Source: Stappia indica (GTDB lineage: Bacteria; Pseudomonadota; Alphaproteobacteria; Rhizobiales; Stappiaceae). From it: DNA of 64,000 nt. Position 1 is the first letter of the stretch; the number at the start of each line of letters is the position of its first letter. Of this stretch, positions 56,315 through 64,000 are shown piece by piece. The notes under the pieces were generated by a model. It had not been told where the DNA came from. It saw nothing but the letters and a program-made list of their open reading frames with translations, and did no database searches. The stretch covers positions 2,263,501-2,327,500 of the forward strand of contig NZ_CP046908.1 in assembly GCF_009789575.1 (NCBI RefSeq), given 5' to 3'. The translations under genes were made by a program, and so were the position numbers.

Positions 56315-57562
56315 ATGACGCAGAAGGCCGACCGCGACCAGATACGGCGCCAGAACCGCTCGGTTGTTCTCCAGGCCCTGCGGCGCAAGGGTCCCCAGGC
56401 GCGCATCGATCTCGGCCGCGTCACCCAGCTCAGCCCCGCCACCGTCACCTCGATCACCTCCGATCTGATCGCCGAAGGTCTCGTTGCCGGCGTCGATGAC
56501 GATGCCCAGCGGGAGCGCGAGAAAGGGGCGAGAGGCCGCCCGCGCAGCCTGCTGACGCTCGACGGCTCGGCCGCCCGCGTGCTCGCCGTGAAACTCTCGG
56601 TCAACACCATAGAGATGGCACTGGCAGACTATGGCGGCCGGCTGGTCGGGCGGGACGTCGCCTCCTTCGACAGCGCCGCCGTCACCGCCGACGGGTTCGG
56701 CCAGATCCTGATCGACAGCCTGCATCGGTTTCTCGACGAACTGGGGGGCCCGCCGCCGGTGATCGTTGCCCTTGCCTCGCAAGGCGTCGTCGACGACAGC
56801 GCCGGCACGGTCGCCTGGTCGCCGGCCTTTGCCGTCCGGCATGTGGAGGTGGTGGCGCCGGTCGCGCGCGCCTTCGGCGTGCCCTGCCTGCTTTCCAACG
56901 ACACCAACATGATCGCCGAGGCACTGCACCGCACGGACCCGGCGCGCTACGGCGGAACCTTTGCCGTACTCTTCGTCGATTACGGCGTCGGCATGGGGCT
57001 TTTCGTCAACAACCGGCTTTTCGTCGGTGAAACCGGTGCGGCGGCCGAGATCGGGCATGCCAACCATATTCCCGGCGGGTCTCTCTGCCGGTGCGGCCGG
57101 CGCGGCTGCCTGGAGGCCTATCTCGGCGACTATGCCCTGCTGCGGCACGCAAGGGGGCTGGACCTGCAGACGCCGCCTTCCCGCCTGCCGGTCGGGCGCG
57201 AGACGATCCGCGAGTTGATCGCTGCGGCACACGCCGGGGAGCAAGGCGCACTCGATGCCTTTCACGCCGGCGGCACTGCCCTCGGCTATGCCTTCGCCCG
57301 GGTGATCGCCACGCTCGATCCGCGGCGCATCGTCGTCACGGGAGCTGCAGCCGATGCCTATCCGCTGATGGAGGCGGCTGCACTGGCCGCCCTTGAAGAG
57401 GCGCTGGTGGCAGATCTGCGCGGCAGCGTCGAAATCGAAGCGATCCCCTGGGAGGAGGATCTCATCCTGCGCGGCACCGTCGCGCGGGCGCTGCATGCCC
57501 TCGACACGGAGGTGTTCTCCGACACCGGGTATGGCAGCCAGAAGGAGGCACAGGGAGGATAG
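56315..57562 (+). CDS. ROK-family transcriptional regulator (XylR-like)
   Basis: 415 residues. The N-terminal winged helix-turn-helix (RVTQLSPATVTSITSDLIAEG) is followed by a sugar-kinase-like ROK domain with the zinc motif CRCGRRGCLEAY (near residue 263) and the ASP-box EIGHANHIPGGSLC. The ATG at MTQKADRD is the family-like start. Divergent from the xylose-type importer, it probably represses it until sugar binds. Its stop is 5 bases before the di-heme cytochrome gene, so the two may be co-transcribed. Confidence 0.92.
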   Translation: MTQKADRDQIRRQNRSVVLQALRRKGPQARIDLGRVTQLSPATVTSITSDLIAEGLVAGVDDDAQREREKGARGRPRSLLTLDGSAARVLAVKLSVNTIEMALADYGGRLVGRDVASFDSAAVTADGFGQILIDSLHRFLDELGGPPPVIVALASQGVVDDSAGTVAWSPAFAVRHVEVVAPVARAFGVPCLLSNDTNMIAEALHRTDPARYGGTFAVLFVDYGVGMGLFVNNRLFVGETGAAAEIGHANHIPGGSLCRCGRRGCLEAYLGDYALLRHARGLDLQTPPSRLPVGRETIRELIAAAHAGEQGALDAFHAGGTALGYAFARVIATLDPRRIVVTGAAADAYPLMEAAALAALEEALVADLRGSVEIEAIPWEEDLILRGTVARALHALDTEVFSDTGYGSQKEAQGG

Positions 57563-57567
57563 GCCGC

Positions 57568-58992
57568 ATGCCCTGCTGGAAGACTGCCGCCGTGGCGTCA
57601 CTCGCCCTGCTGGTGCTCGGCGGATCTGCCGGGGCGGGGGGCACTCCGCCATGGAGCGAGAAGGTGCTCGGCGCGCCTCTCGACCTTGAGGCCGTTGCCC
57701 AACTGCCCATGCAGGAACGCATCATGGTGCTGCGCGATCACGGCGAGCGCCTGTTCATCGGCAAGTTTCTCGTAGAAGAAGGCGCCGGCCGGCCGATGGC
57801 GACACAGGCCATCATTCCGACCAAACGCCGCCGTCCGGTGCATCTGCGCTTCCAGCGTCTTGCAGGGCTCGATGCCAGTTCCTGTTCGTCCTGCCACCAT
57901 GAGCCGGTCGTCGGCGGAGGCGCGTCCTTCACCGCCAATGTCTTCGTGTCGGAAGGGTTCGAGAGCGCCGACTTCGACACGATCGACCCGCAATTTTCCA
58001 ACGAACGCGGGTCGCCGGCCCTGCAAGGAGCAGGGCTCATCGAGCTTCTCGCCCGCGAGATGACCGCCGATCTGCAATCCCTGCGCGACACGGCGCTGGA
58101 GCAGGCGCGGCATTCGGGCGCAGCGGTAACAGCCGGGCTCGAAACCAAGGGCGTTTCCTTCGGCTCGATCACCGCCCATCCGGGTGGCGGTCTGGATCTG
58201 TCGGGGATCGAGGGCATAGATGCGGATCTGGTTCTGCGCCCGTTCTCGCAGAAAGGCGTCTTCGGTTCCTTGCGGCAATTCACGGTGAACGCGCTCAACC
58301 ACCATCACGGCATTCAGGCTATCGAACGCTTCGGAACCGCCTGGACCGGAACGCCCGATTTCGATGAAGACGGCATCGGGGACGAGATCGGCGCAGCCGA
58401 CGTCACCGCGCTGGTGGTGTGGCAGGCGACGCTGGCCGCGCCGAGCCGCAAGCAGGATCTGCCCGATGCCTGGCAGCAGGCGGCGACACGCGGGGAGAGC
58501 CTCTTTGCGGAAAGTGGTTGCGCGTCTTGCCATATCCCGGCGCTGCCGCTGAAATCGGCCGTCTTCCGCGATCCCGGGCCGATCGAGACGGCCGGCACGC
58601 TGCGCGAGGCGGATGTCGAGGCGCCGCTCGAAATCGATCTTGCCGCGCTCGACTTCGTGAAGGCGCTGCCGCGCGATGCGGACGGCAACATTCTGGTCCC
58701 GCTCTTCGGCGACCTGAAGCGTCACCGCATCGCCGATGTGCAGGACCCCACCCTCGGCAACGAACTGCTGGGGCAACGCTTCGTCGACAGGGACGTCTTC
58801 CTGACGGCCGAACTCTGGGGCGCCGGCTCCACCGCGCCTTACGGCCACCGCGCCGACCTGACCTCCCTCGACGAGGTCATTCGCGCCCATGCCGGCGACG
58901 CCCGCACGGCGCGCAAGGCCTATGAAGCCCTGCCGGACGAGGACCGGGAAGCGATCATCGCCTTCCTTCGGAGCCTGGAGATCGCGCAATGA
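57568..58992 (+). CDS. Di-heme c-type cytochrome oxidoreductase (DHOR family)
   Basis: 474 residues. Signal peptide at residues 1-22. Two c-heme attachment motifs are seen: C106-S-S-C109-H110 and C318-A-S-C321-H322. Other family features: RRPVHLRFQRLAGLDASSC, ERGSPALQGAGLIELL and SAPYGHR-like STAPYGHRADLTSLDEVI at the end. DHOR proteins are periplasmic and their substrates are generally unknown. Its stop overlaps the start of the CRTAC1 gene by 4 bases, indicating coupled expression. Confidence 0.87.
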   Translation: MPCWKTAAVASLALLVLGGSAGAGGTPPWSEKVLGAPLDLEAVAQLPMQERIMVLRDHGERLFIGKFLVEEGAGRPMATQAIIPTKRRRPVHLRFQRLAGLDASSCSSCHHEPVVGGGASFTANVFVSEGFESADFDTIDPQFSNERGSPALQGAGLIELLAREMTADLQSLRDTALEQARHSGAAVTAGLETKGVSFGSITAHPGGGLDLSGIEGIDADLVLRPFSQKGVFGSLRQFTVNALNHHHGIQAIERFGTAWTGTPDFDEDGIGDEIGAADVTALVVWQATLAAPSRKQDLPDAWQQAATRGESLFAESGCASCHIPALPLKSAVFRDPGPIETAGTLREADVEAPLEIDLAALDFVKALPRDADGNILVPLFGDLKRHRIADVQDPTLGNELLGQRFVDRDVFLTAELWGAGSTAPYGHRADLTSLDEVIRAHAGDARTARKAYEALPDEDREAIIAFLRSLEIAQ

Positions 58993-60659
58993 CCGGCCGC
59001 CATCCGATCCGCCCCGCCGTGGCCCTTGCCGCGTCGGCGCTGACCGCCCTCTTCGCCGCCAACGCGAGTGCAGAAGATGCACCCGCTCCGGTGCCCCGCT
59101 TTTCGGAAGAAGCGCGGCAGGCCGGCATCGACCACACCTATTCGGGCCCTTGGGAGTATTTCGTGGGCGGCGGCACGGCGATCTTCGACTGCGACGGAGA
59201 CCGCCGGCCCGACCTGTTCCTTGCAGGCGGCGAAGGACGGGCCGCCCTTTATCGCAACACCTCGCCCGCAGGCGGGAAGCTGTCGTTCGAGCCGGTCGAC
59301 ACCGGCCTCCCCGAGCGTCTGCTGGAGCAGGTGACGGGCGCCTATCCGCTCGACATCGACAATGACGGCCTGATGGACCTGGCCCTGCTGCGGGTCGGCG
59401 AGAACCAGCTGCTGCGAGGGGTGGGCGAGTGCCGCTTCGAGCCGGCCAACCGCCGCTTCTCGTTCAATGGCGGGCGTAGCTGGACCACCGGGTTCGCCGC
59501 CGTGTTCGAGAAGGGCCTCGCCTTTCCCACCCTCGCCTTCGGCAATTATGTCGACCGCAGCGCCCCCGGCTCGCCCTGGGGAACTTGCGACGACAATGCG
59601 CTCCACCGCCCGCGCGCCGGCAACGCCCCAGACTATTCGGACGGATTTGCCCTGACGCCCGGTTATTGCAGCCTCTCGCTCCTGTTCACCGACTGGAACC
59701 GCTCCGGCGAACCCGCGCTGCGCGTCTCCAACGACCGGCACTATTATCGCGGCGGCGAGGAGCAGCTCTGGGCATTGCCGCCCGGCCGGCCGCCGCGCCC
59801 CTATCGTCGCAGCGACGGCTGGCGCCATCTGAAGATCTGGGGAATGGGCATCGCCACGACGGATCTCGACGGCGACGGATTGCCCGAATACGCCCTCACC
59901 AGCATGGGCGATACCAAGCTGCAGACCATCGACCAGGAGAGCGACGACCTGTTGCCGGTCTATCGCGACATCGCCTTCGACAAGGGCGTGACGGCGCACC
60001 GCCCCTACGCGGGCGAGGACATGCGCCCCTCGACCGGCTGGCACGCCGAGTTCCAGGACGTCAACAACGACACGCTTCAGGATCTGTTCATTGCCAAGGG
60101 CAATGTAGAGGCGATGCCGGACTTTGCCGCCTTCGACCCGGACAACCTGCTGATCCAGCAATGGAGCGGTCGCTTCGCGGAACAGGGAGAGCGAGCCGGC
60201 ATTGCGCTCGACCGCCGCGGCCGCGGCGCCGGCCTTGCCGATTTCAACATGGACGGGCTGCTCGACCTCGTGGTCGTGAACCGCTCGGCGCCCGTCAGCC
60301 TGTTCCGCAATCTCGGCCGCGACGATGGCAGCCAGAAGCCGAAGCCGCTGGGCAACTGGATCGCCATCGCGCTGTCGCAGGACGGGCCGAACCGCAATGC
60401 CGTCGGCGCAAAGCTGAGCATCCGCGTCGGCGCTCGCAGCCTCACCCGCGACCTCGGCATTGGCGGCGGCCACGCGTCCGGCCAGGCCGGCTTCGTCCAT
60501 GTCGGTCTTGGCGTTGCCGAGCGGGCCGTCATCCGGGTGCGCTGGCCCGATGGCGACTGGAGCCACGGCTACCGGGTGTTCGCCAACCAGTTCGTACTGA
60601 TCGAGCGCGGCGAGGAAAGTGCCCGCTACTGGTATCCGCCGCGCCAGACCGGCGATTAG
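58989..60659 (+). CDS. CRTAC1/FG-GAP repeat (ASPIC/UnbV) secreted protein
   Basis: 556-residue exported beta-propeller. Signal peptide at residues 1-28 (ANASAEDAPA). FG-GAP/VCBS calcium loops are visible as GTAIFDCDGDRRPDLFLAGG, YPLDIDNDGLMDLALLRV, ATTDLDGDGLPEYALTSM, FQDVNNDTLQDLFIAKG and ADFNMDGLLDLVVVNRSA. The C-terminal ASPIC/UnbV domain holds PNRNAVGAKLSIRVG and RWPDGDWSHGY. Coupled to the di-heme cytochrome gene, it may be a periplasmic partner or substrate. It converges with the thiolase gene, overlapping it by 4 bases. Confidence 0.88.
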   Translation: MTGRHPIRPAVALAASALTALFAANASAEDAPAPVPRFSEEARQAGIDHTYSGPWEYFVGGGTAIFDCDGDRRPDLFLAGGEGRAALYRNTSPAGGKLSFEPVDTGLPERLLEQVTGAYPLDIDNDGLMDLALLRVGENQLLRGVGECRFEPANRRFSFNGGRSWTTGFAAVFEKGLAFPTLAFGNYVDRSAPGSPWGTCDDNALHRPRAGNAPDYSDGFALTPGYCSLSLLFTDWNRSGEPALRVSNDRHYYRGGEEQLWALPPGRPPRPYRRSDGWRHLKIWGMGIATTDLDGDGLPEYALTSMGDTKLQTIDQESDDLLPVYRDIAFDKGVTAHRPYAGEDMRPSTGWHAEFQDVNNDTLQDLFIAKGNVEAMPDFAAFDPDNLLIQQWSGRFAEQGERAGIALDRRGRGAGLADFNMDGLLDLVVVNRSAPVSLFRNLGRDDGSQKPKPLGNWIAIALSQDGPNRNAVGAKLSIRVGARSLTRDLGIGGGHASGQAGFVHVGLGVAERAVIRVRWPDGDWSHGYRVFANQFVLIERGEESARYWYPPRQTGD

Positions 60660-61786
60660 ATCCGTTGCAGGACCAGTGCTGAGCCGAGCCCGCCGGCACT
60701 TGCAATCGCCGCAAGCCCGAAGCTGCCCGCGGGCTCGCGCTGCAACTCGTGGAACAGCCGCACGGCAAGGATCGCTCCCGATGCGCCGATAGGATGCCCG
60801 CGGGCAAGCGCCCCTCCGCCGCGATTGACCCTGGCCGGATCAAGGCCGAGGTCGTCGATACAGGCCATCGCCTGCACCGCATAGGCCTCCATCACCTCGC
60901 TTGCCGCAAGGCGCTCCACGTCGATCCCCGAGTTGGAAAGCGCCTTTCGCGCGGCCTCGACCGGGGCAAGCCCCGGCAGGCAAGGATCTCCGCCGGCAGC
61001 CCCGCCGGCAACGATCCGGCACGCGGGCACGGATGGATTTCGCGCAAGCCAGCTGTGCGAGACCACCAGCCCGAATGCCGCCGCATCTGCCGAGACCGCC
61101 GCTGTTGCGGCGAGCACACGCTGTCCGGCCCGGCCGGCCAGCGGGCGAGACCGGCGACAGGTGGCAACGGTCAGGCTGCGGGCATAGCTGTCCCGGGCAA
61201 GCCCCGCGATCTCGACGATCTCGTCGGCAACACGCACGGTTTCGGCCGCAGCTCGCGCCGCAGCATGGCTCTTCACCGCAAAGCCGGCCTGCGCCTCTTC
61301 CGGCACCGCCCGAAGCTCTGCCAGCCGTGCCGCCGCTTCCGGCATGTCGGGATCGCGGTCGGGCCAAGGCGTGAAAGGCGGCCGGTCGTAGGCAACCGGT
61401 GGCTCGCCGGCAGATAGCGGGCGATGCATGCGCAGGGGGGCCCGAGAATAGCTTTCAAGCCCGCCGGCCAGCACACAGTCGGCCGCCCCGGCCTCGACCA
61501 TGCGCGCGGCCAGAATGATCGCATCGAGACCCGAGCAGCACTGCCGGTCGAGACTGAGCGCGGGGACCTGTTCCGGAAGCCCCGCCAGCAGCGCGGCGCG
61601 CCGGGCCGGATTGCCCCCGCCATAGAGGGCGTTTCCCGCCAAGACCTCATCGACAATATCCACGCCGCCGGCGGAAAGGCAAGCGCGCATCACCGGCGCG
61701 GCGAGCGCGTCGATCTCCAGCGCCGCAAACGCCCCGCCCATCGGCGCAGCGGCGCTACGCCTCGCGGCGACCAGAAACGCCGGCAT
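60656..61786 (-). CDS. Thiolase-like acetyl-CoA acetyltransferase with degenerate active site (YhfS-like)
   Basis: 376-residue thiolase-fold protein. Nucleophile cysteine is present (LSLDRQCCSGLDAI, C83) and so is the GHPIGASG His (H331). Two usual elements differ: NEAF is replaced by VMEAYA, and the C-terminal acid/base cysteine of CxGGGxG is replaced (IASAGGLG, A362). Condensation chemistry is therefore doubtful. With the upstream acyl-CoA ligase and BioY it mirrors yhfS-yhfT-yhfU of Bacillus subtilis. Its first 32 bases overlap the end of the ligase gene. Confidence 0.87.
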   Translation of the reverse strand: MPAFLVAARRSAAAPMGGAFAALEIDALAAPVMRACLSAGGVDIVDEVLAGNALYGGGNPARRAALLAGLPEQVPALSLDRQCCSGLDAIILAARMVEAGAADCVLAGGLESYSRAPLRMHRPLSAGEPPVAYDRPPFTPWPDRDPDMPEAAARLAELRAVPEEAQAGFAVKSHAAARAAAETVRVADEIVEIAGLARDSYARSLTVATCRRSRPLAGRAGQRVLAATAAVSADAAAFGLVVSHSWLARNPSVPACRIVAGGAAGGDPCLPGLAPVEAARKALSNSGIDVERLAASEVMEAYAVQAMACIDDLGLDPARVNRGGGALARGHPIGASGAILAVRLFHELQREPAGSFGLAAIASAGGLGSALVLQRI

Positions 61787-63203
61787 CGGCCTCCTCCTGC
61801 TCGCGGACCCAAGCCTCCAGAGCCGGCAAATCCGGCTTGCCGCCCGGCGTCAGCGGCCAGTGATCGGCAAAATGAAAATGACGGGGAACCTTGGCCCGCT
61901 CGAGCCTTGCAAGGCAATGGCGCCGCAGGTCCGCTTGCTCCGGTGCCCGCCCCGCCGGCTGCAGCGCGGCGACGATCCGCGCGCCGCGCAAGATGTCCGG
62001 CACCCCGAAAACCGCGGCCTGGGCGACGCCCGGATGCTCCAGAAGTGCGGCCTCGATTTCCTCGGCAAACACATTGAGCCCCGAGGTCACGATCATCCGC
62101 CCGCCGCGGCCTGCAAGAAAGATCCGCCCCTCATCGTCAAGATGGCCCCGGTCCCCGACGGTCAGCCAGCCCGCCGCAGCTCGCGTCATCGGTTCGTCGC
62201 CCATCACATAGCTGTCGAACAGCAGCGGACTGCGGACCCAGATCTCGCCTTCCCCTCCCGGGCCAAGAGCGCATCCTTCGGGTCCGCGCACCTCGACCTC
62301 GACGCCAGGGAACGGCCGGCCGACACCTTCGCCAAGGCTGTCGGCCGGGCCGCGATGAGAAATGAAACTGGTCTCGGACGTTCCGTAGAACTCGTGGCAT
62401 TCAGCCTGCGGAAACACGGCGGCGACAAGCGCCCGGTCGCGCGCATGCCATTTCGCGCCGCTGATCAGGATCCGCCGGAGAGCGCCAAGCCGCAGCTCCT
62501 CCCTGTCGCCGGCGATCGCCAGCAGGCGCAACTGCGTCGGCGTGGTGACCAGCACGGTACTCGCCGCCTCCTGCATCCGCCGCAAGACGGCGGCGGGCTG
62601 GAAACTGCGGACGACATCCACCCGCCAGCCGCGATGCAGCGCATGGATCGCCCCGAAAAGATGCAGGGAATGCCCGAGCCCGCCCGGCACGAGGACCCGC
62701 TCGTCGGCACCAAGTCCAAAGGCCTCGTCGGCAAGACGGAAACTCTCGGTCCAGGACCGGTGCGACCGTTGAAAGGCCTTGGGATGACCGGTCGAACCTG
62801 ACGTCAGGCCTATATAGAATGGCGTATCCGGCTCCGGTTTGCGCGGCAACGCCGCCGCTTCCGTCCGCATCGCGGCGCGGGGAGATGTCTCGTTCCAGTC
62901 GCTGAACAGCGGCGCGAGAGACCTTCGAAGCCTCTCGCCATGCCGTTCCAGGTGAACCGGATCGACGACGACGGCCGCCCGGCCGCTGCGTGCAGCAGCA
63001 AGGAGCCGGCAGAGCGCCGCCACCGCTGTGCCCGTCGACACGAGCACCCGGTATGGCGCACCCCTATGCGCGAGCAAGACCTCGCAGGCCTCAACATGGC
63101 CCAAGAGCTCCGCGCGTGTCAGCGTATGTCGGCCGTCGCTGAGCGCGACCCGGTCTGGCTCGCGCCCCGCCAGCAGGTCCAGCGTTGCTCCCACATACGA
63201 CAT
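61755..63203 (-). CDS. AMP-dependent acyl-CoA synthetase (YhfT-like)
   Basis: 482-residue adenylate-forming enzyme from the ATG at MSYVGATLDLLAG. The P-loop reads GLTSGSTGHPKAF, the A5 motif EFYGTSETSF, A7 VGDRGHLDDEG, and the adenylation lysine is K456 (LTPGGKPDLPAL). The A8 hinge GRGGRMIVTSGLNVFAEEIE lacks the common Lys. It is short for the family. Located 16 bases after bioY, and overlapping the thiolase-like gene, so clearly one operon. A biotin-linked acyl (for example pimelate-type) substrate is a hypothesis. Confidence 0.89.
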   Translation of the reverse strand: MSYVGATLDLLAGREPDRVALSDGRHTLTRAELLGHVEACEVLLAHRGAPYRVLVSTGTAVAALCRLLAAARSGRAAVVVDPVHLERHGERLRRSLAPLFSDWNETSPRAAMRTEAAALPRKPEPDTPFYIGLTSGSTGHPKAFQRSHRSWTESFRLADEAFGLGADERVLVPGGLGHSLHLFGAIHALHRGWRVDVVRSFQPAAVLRRMQEAASTVLVTTPTQLRLLAIAGDREELRLGALRRILISGAKWHARDRALVAAVFPQAECHEFYGTSETSFISHRGPADSLGEGVGRPFPGVEVEVRGPEGCALGPGGEGEIWVRSPLLFDSYVMGDEPMTRAAAGWLTVGDRGHLDDEGRIFLAGRGGRMIVTSGLNVFAEEIEAALLEHPGVAQAAVFGVPDILRGARIVAALQPAGRAPEQADLRRHCLARLERAKVPRHFHFADHWPLTPGGKPDLPALEAWVREQEEADAGVSGRREA

Positions 63204-63219
63204 GGCTGGCGCGGGGTGT

Positions 63220-63780
63220 CTATTGCCGGGAGAAGATCGCATCCGGGCGGCCCCGCTCGATCGCACTGGCCACCAGCGCCGTGCCGAAACACTTCAGGAT
63301 GTCTCCGGGAAGAAAGACCAGCGCGCCGACCGCGGACTCCCATAGCGGCTTTCCCGCGACCAGCGAAATCCCCAGGATGCCGAGCGGGTAGAGCGCCAGA
63401 ATACCTCCGACCATCGACGCGACTAACGCGGCGGGAAATACCGGGCGACGCTTCAGCGCCTGCATCACAAGTCCGCAGACGAAGGCCGCCACCGGGAAGC
63501 CGACAAGAAAACCGACCGAGGGAAGAAAAAACACGCCGATGCCGCCGCGTCCGCCGGACAGGAGGGGCATGCCGAGCGCGACGATCAGCAGGAACAGCAG
63601 CACGGCCAGGGCGCCGCGAACCGGTCCCAGCATGACGCCGGCCAGCATGATGCCGAGGGTCTGGGCGGTGATCGGCACGCTACCGGTGATCGGCGTCGTG
63701 AAGGCGGGCAGATAGTAGCCGAGCGCCGAGATCACGGCCACATGAATGGCGATATGCACCAGCGAGCGATCGGCGGTCAT
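63220..63780 (-). CDS. bioY: Biotin transporter substrate-capture protein BioY
   Basis: 186-residue membrane protein with six helices. BioY features include VPITAQTLGIMLAGVMLGPVRG and the GGRGGIGVFFLPSVGFLVGF loop, with FLPGDILKCFGTALVAS at the end. ATG at MTADRSLV; GGAAAGGA upstream lies in the end of bioN, whose stop is 2 bases before. It forms an ECF transporter with BioN and BioM, the latter presumably upstream of the window's right edge. Confidence 0.92.
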   Translation of the reverse strand: MTADRSLVHIAIHVAVISALGYYLPAFTTPITGSVPITAQTLGIMLAGVMLGPVRGALAVLLFLLIVALGMPLLSGGRGGIGVFFLPSVGFLVGFPVAAFVCGLVMQALKRRPVFPAALVASMVGGILALYPLGILGISLVAGKPLWESAVGALVFLPGDILKCFGTALVASAIERGRPDAIFSRQ

Positions 63781-63782
63781 CG

Positions 63783-64000
63783 TCAAGCCTTGTCCTTTCC
63801 TCGGTCCGCGCCCTCGGGTGGGCAGCCGTCCGCTCCTCCCCGCGCCGCAAGTGCCTCCGCGACATGGTCGGCGGCATTTAGGGCGTGCAGGCAAAGCGGT
63901 GCAACAAGTTTGACATGTCCGTTTCGCCCGGACCGCGCCCGATAGGCTTCGTTGAGTTGCCGCGTGACGTCGATCAGCATGGGCGTGAACCGGATGGCAA
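63783..64000 (-). CDS. bioN: ECF transporter permease BioN (CbiQ family), 5' end outside window
   Basis: Only the C-terminal 71 codons are visible. The coupling-helix region reads AIRFTPMLIDVTRQLNEAYRAR and ends PLCLHALNAADHVAEALAAR, as in BioN/CbiQ-type T components. It is followed 2 bases later by bioY. The rest of the gene, and probably bioM, lies beyond base 64000. Confidence 0.85.
   Translation of the reverse strand, partial: AIRFTPMLIDVTRQLNEAYRARSGRNGHVKLVAPLCLHALNAADHVAEALAARGGADGCPPEGADRGKDKA

Noticed and set aside
1..64000. tRNA, rRNA, transposon or prophage features
   Set aside because: No transposase, integrase, long terminal repeats or conserved RNA-gene sequences were recognised by eye on either strand; a tRNA scan would be the decisive check.

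Overview
The window is a gene-dense, high-GC chromosomal segment from an alphaproteobacterium. A rhizobial-type (Hyphomicrobiales, possibly Stappiaceae-like) host is my best guess. The guess rests on gene families (DUF2937, CobW next to a WD40 protein, ROK-regulated xylose ABC transporter, otsB-GH15-otsA, BioN/BioY, TRAP transporter with DctBD) and on codon usage, not on a phylogenetic marker. I see no rRNA, tRNA, CRISPR array, insertion sequence, integrase or prophage gene. Several antisense open frames of 700 to 1370 codons are by-products of the high GC content.

Layout. 1-6.7 kb: metal handling (a NicO/DUF1007 pair resembling the ZevAB zinc importer, and a CobW GTPase with a WD40 partner), interrupted by a leucine-dehydrogenase-type enzyme, a LysR regulator and a DUF2937 protein. 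6.8-13.1 kb: Ogt DNA repair protein, aminotransferase, protease-inhibitor-like protein, 2-hydroxyacid dehydrogenase, LacI and MarR regulators, EamA exporter. 13.3-23.4 kb: a divergent catabolic locus. Seven leftward genes (Thi5/NMT1-type ABC importer, cytosine-deaminase-like hydrolase, GlcD-type flavoprotein, two tandem flavodoxin-fold reductases) face three rightward genes (Rid protein lacking the usual arginine, 8-oxoguanine-deaminase-like hydrolase, creatininase-like amidohydrolase) across a 535-bp control region. I read it as an uptake and ring-opening system for an unidentified N-heterocycle.

23.4-37.4 kb: ArsC/Spx-like protein, a membrane-ferredoxin-cyclase fusion, ArgE-like deacetylase, a complete dipeptide-type ABC operon, a CopA-type copper ATPase, a xylonate/arabonate dehydratase with a striking nested palindrome just upstream, and a small SCP2 protein. 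37.5-44.2 kb: a complete C4-dicarboxylate-type TRAP system with its DctB/DctD two-component system; a canonical sigma-54 promoter and palindromic upstream sites lie between dctD and dctP. 44.2-48.6 kb: GMC oxidoreductase, DUF533/TerB protein, and an Lrp regulator divergent from 4-hydroxyphenylpyruvate dioxygenase. 48.6-52.7 kb: trehalose metabolism. 52.8-57.6 kb: xylose-type ABC transporter and divergent ROK regulator. 57.6-60.7 kb: a di-heme cytochrome overlapping a CRTAC1 beta-propeller protein. 60.7-64 kb: BioN (partial), BioY, an acyl-CoA ligase and a thiolase-like protein that lacks two usual active-site residues; this mirrors the yhfU-yhfT-yhfS cluster of Bacillus.

All coordinates and motifs were read by eye. 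Family names are inferred from remembered motifs, without database searches.
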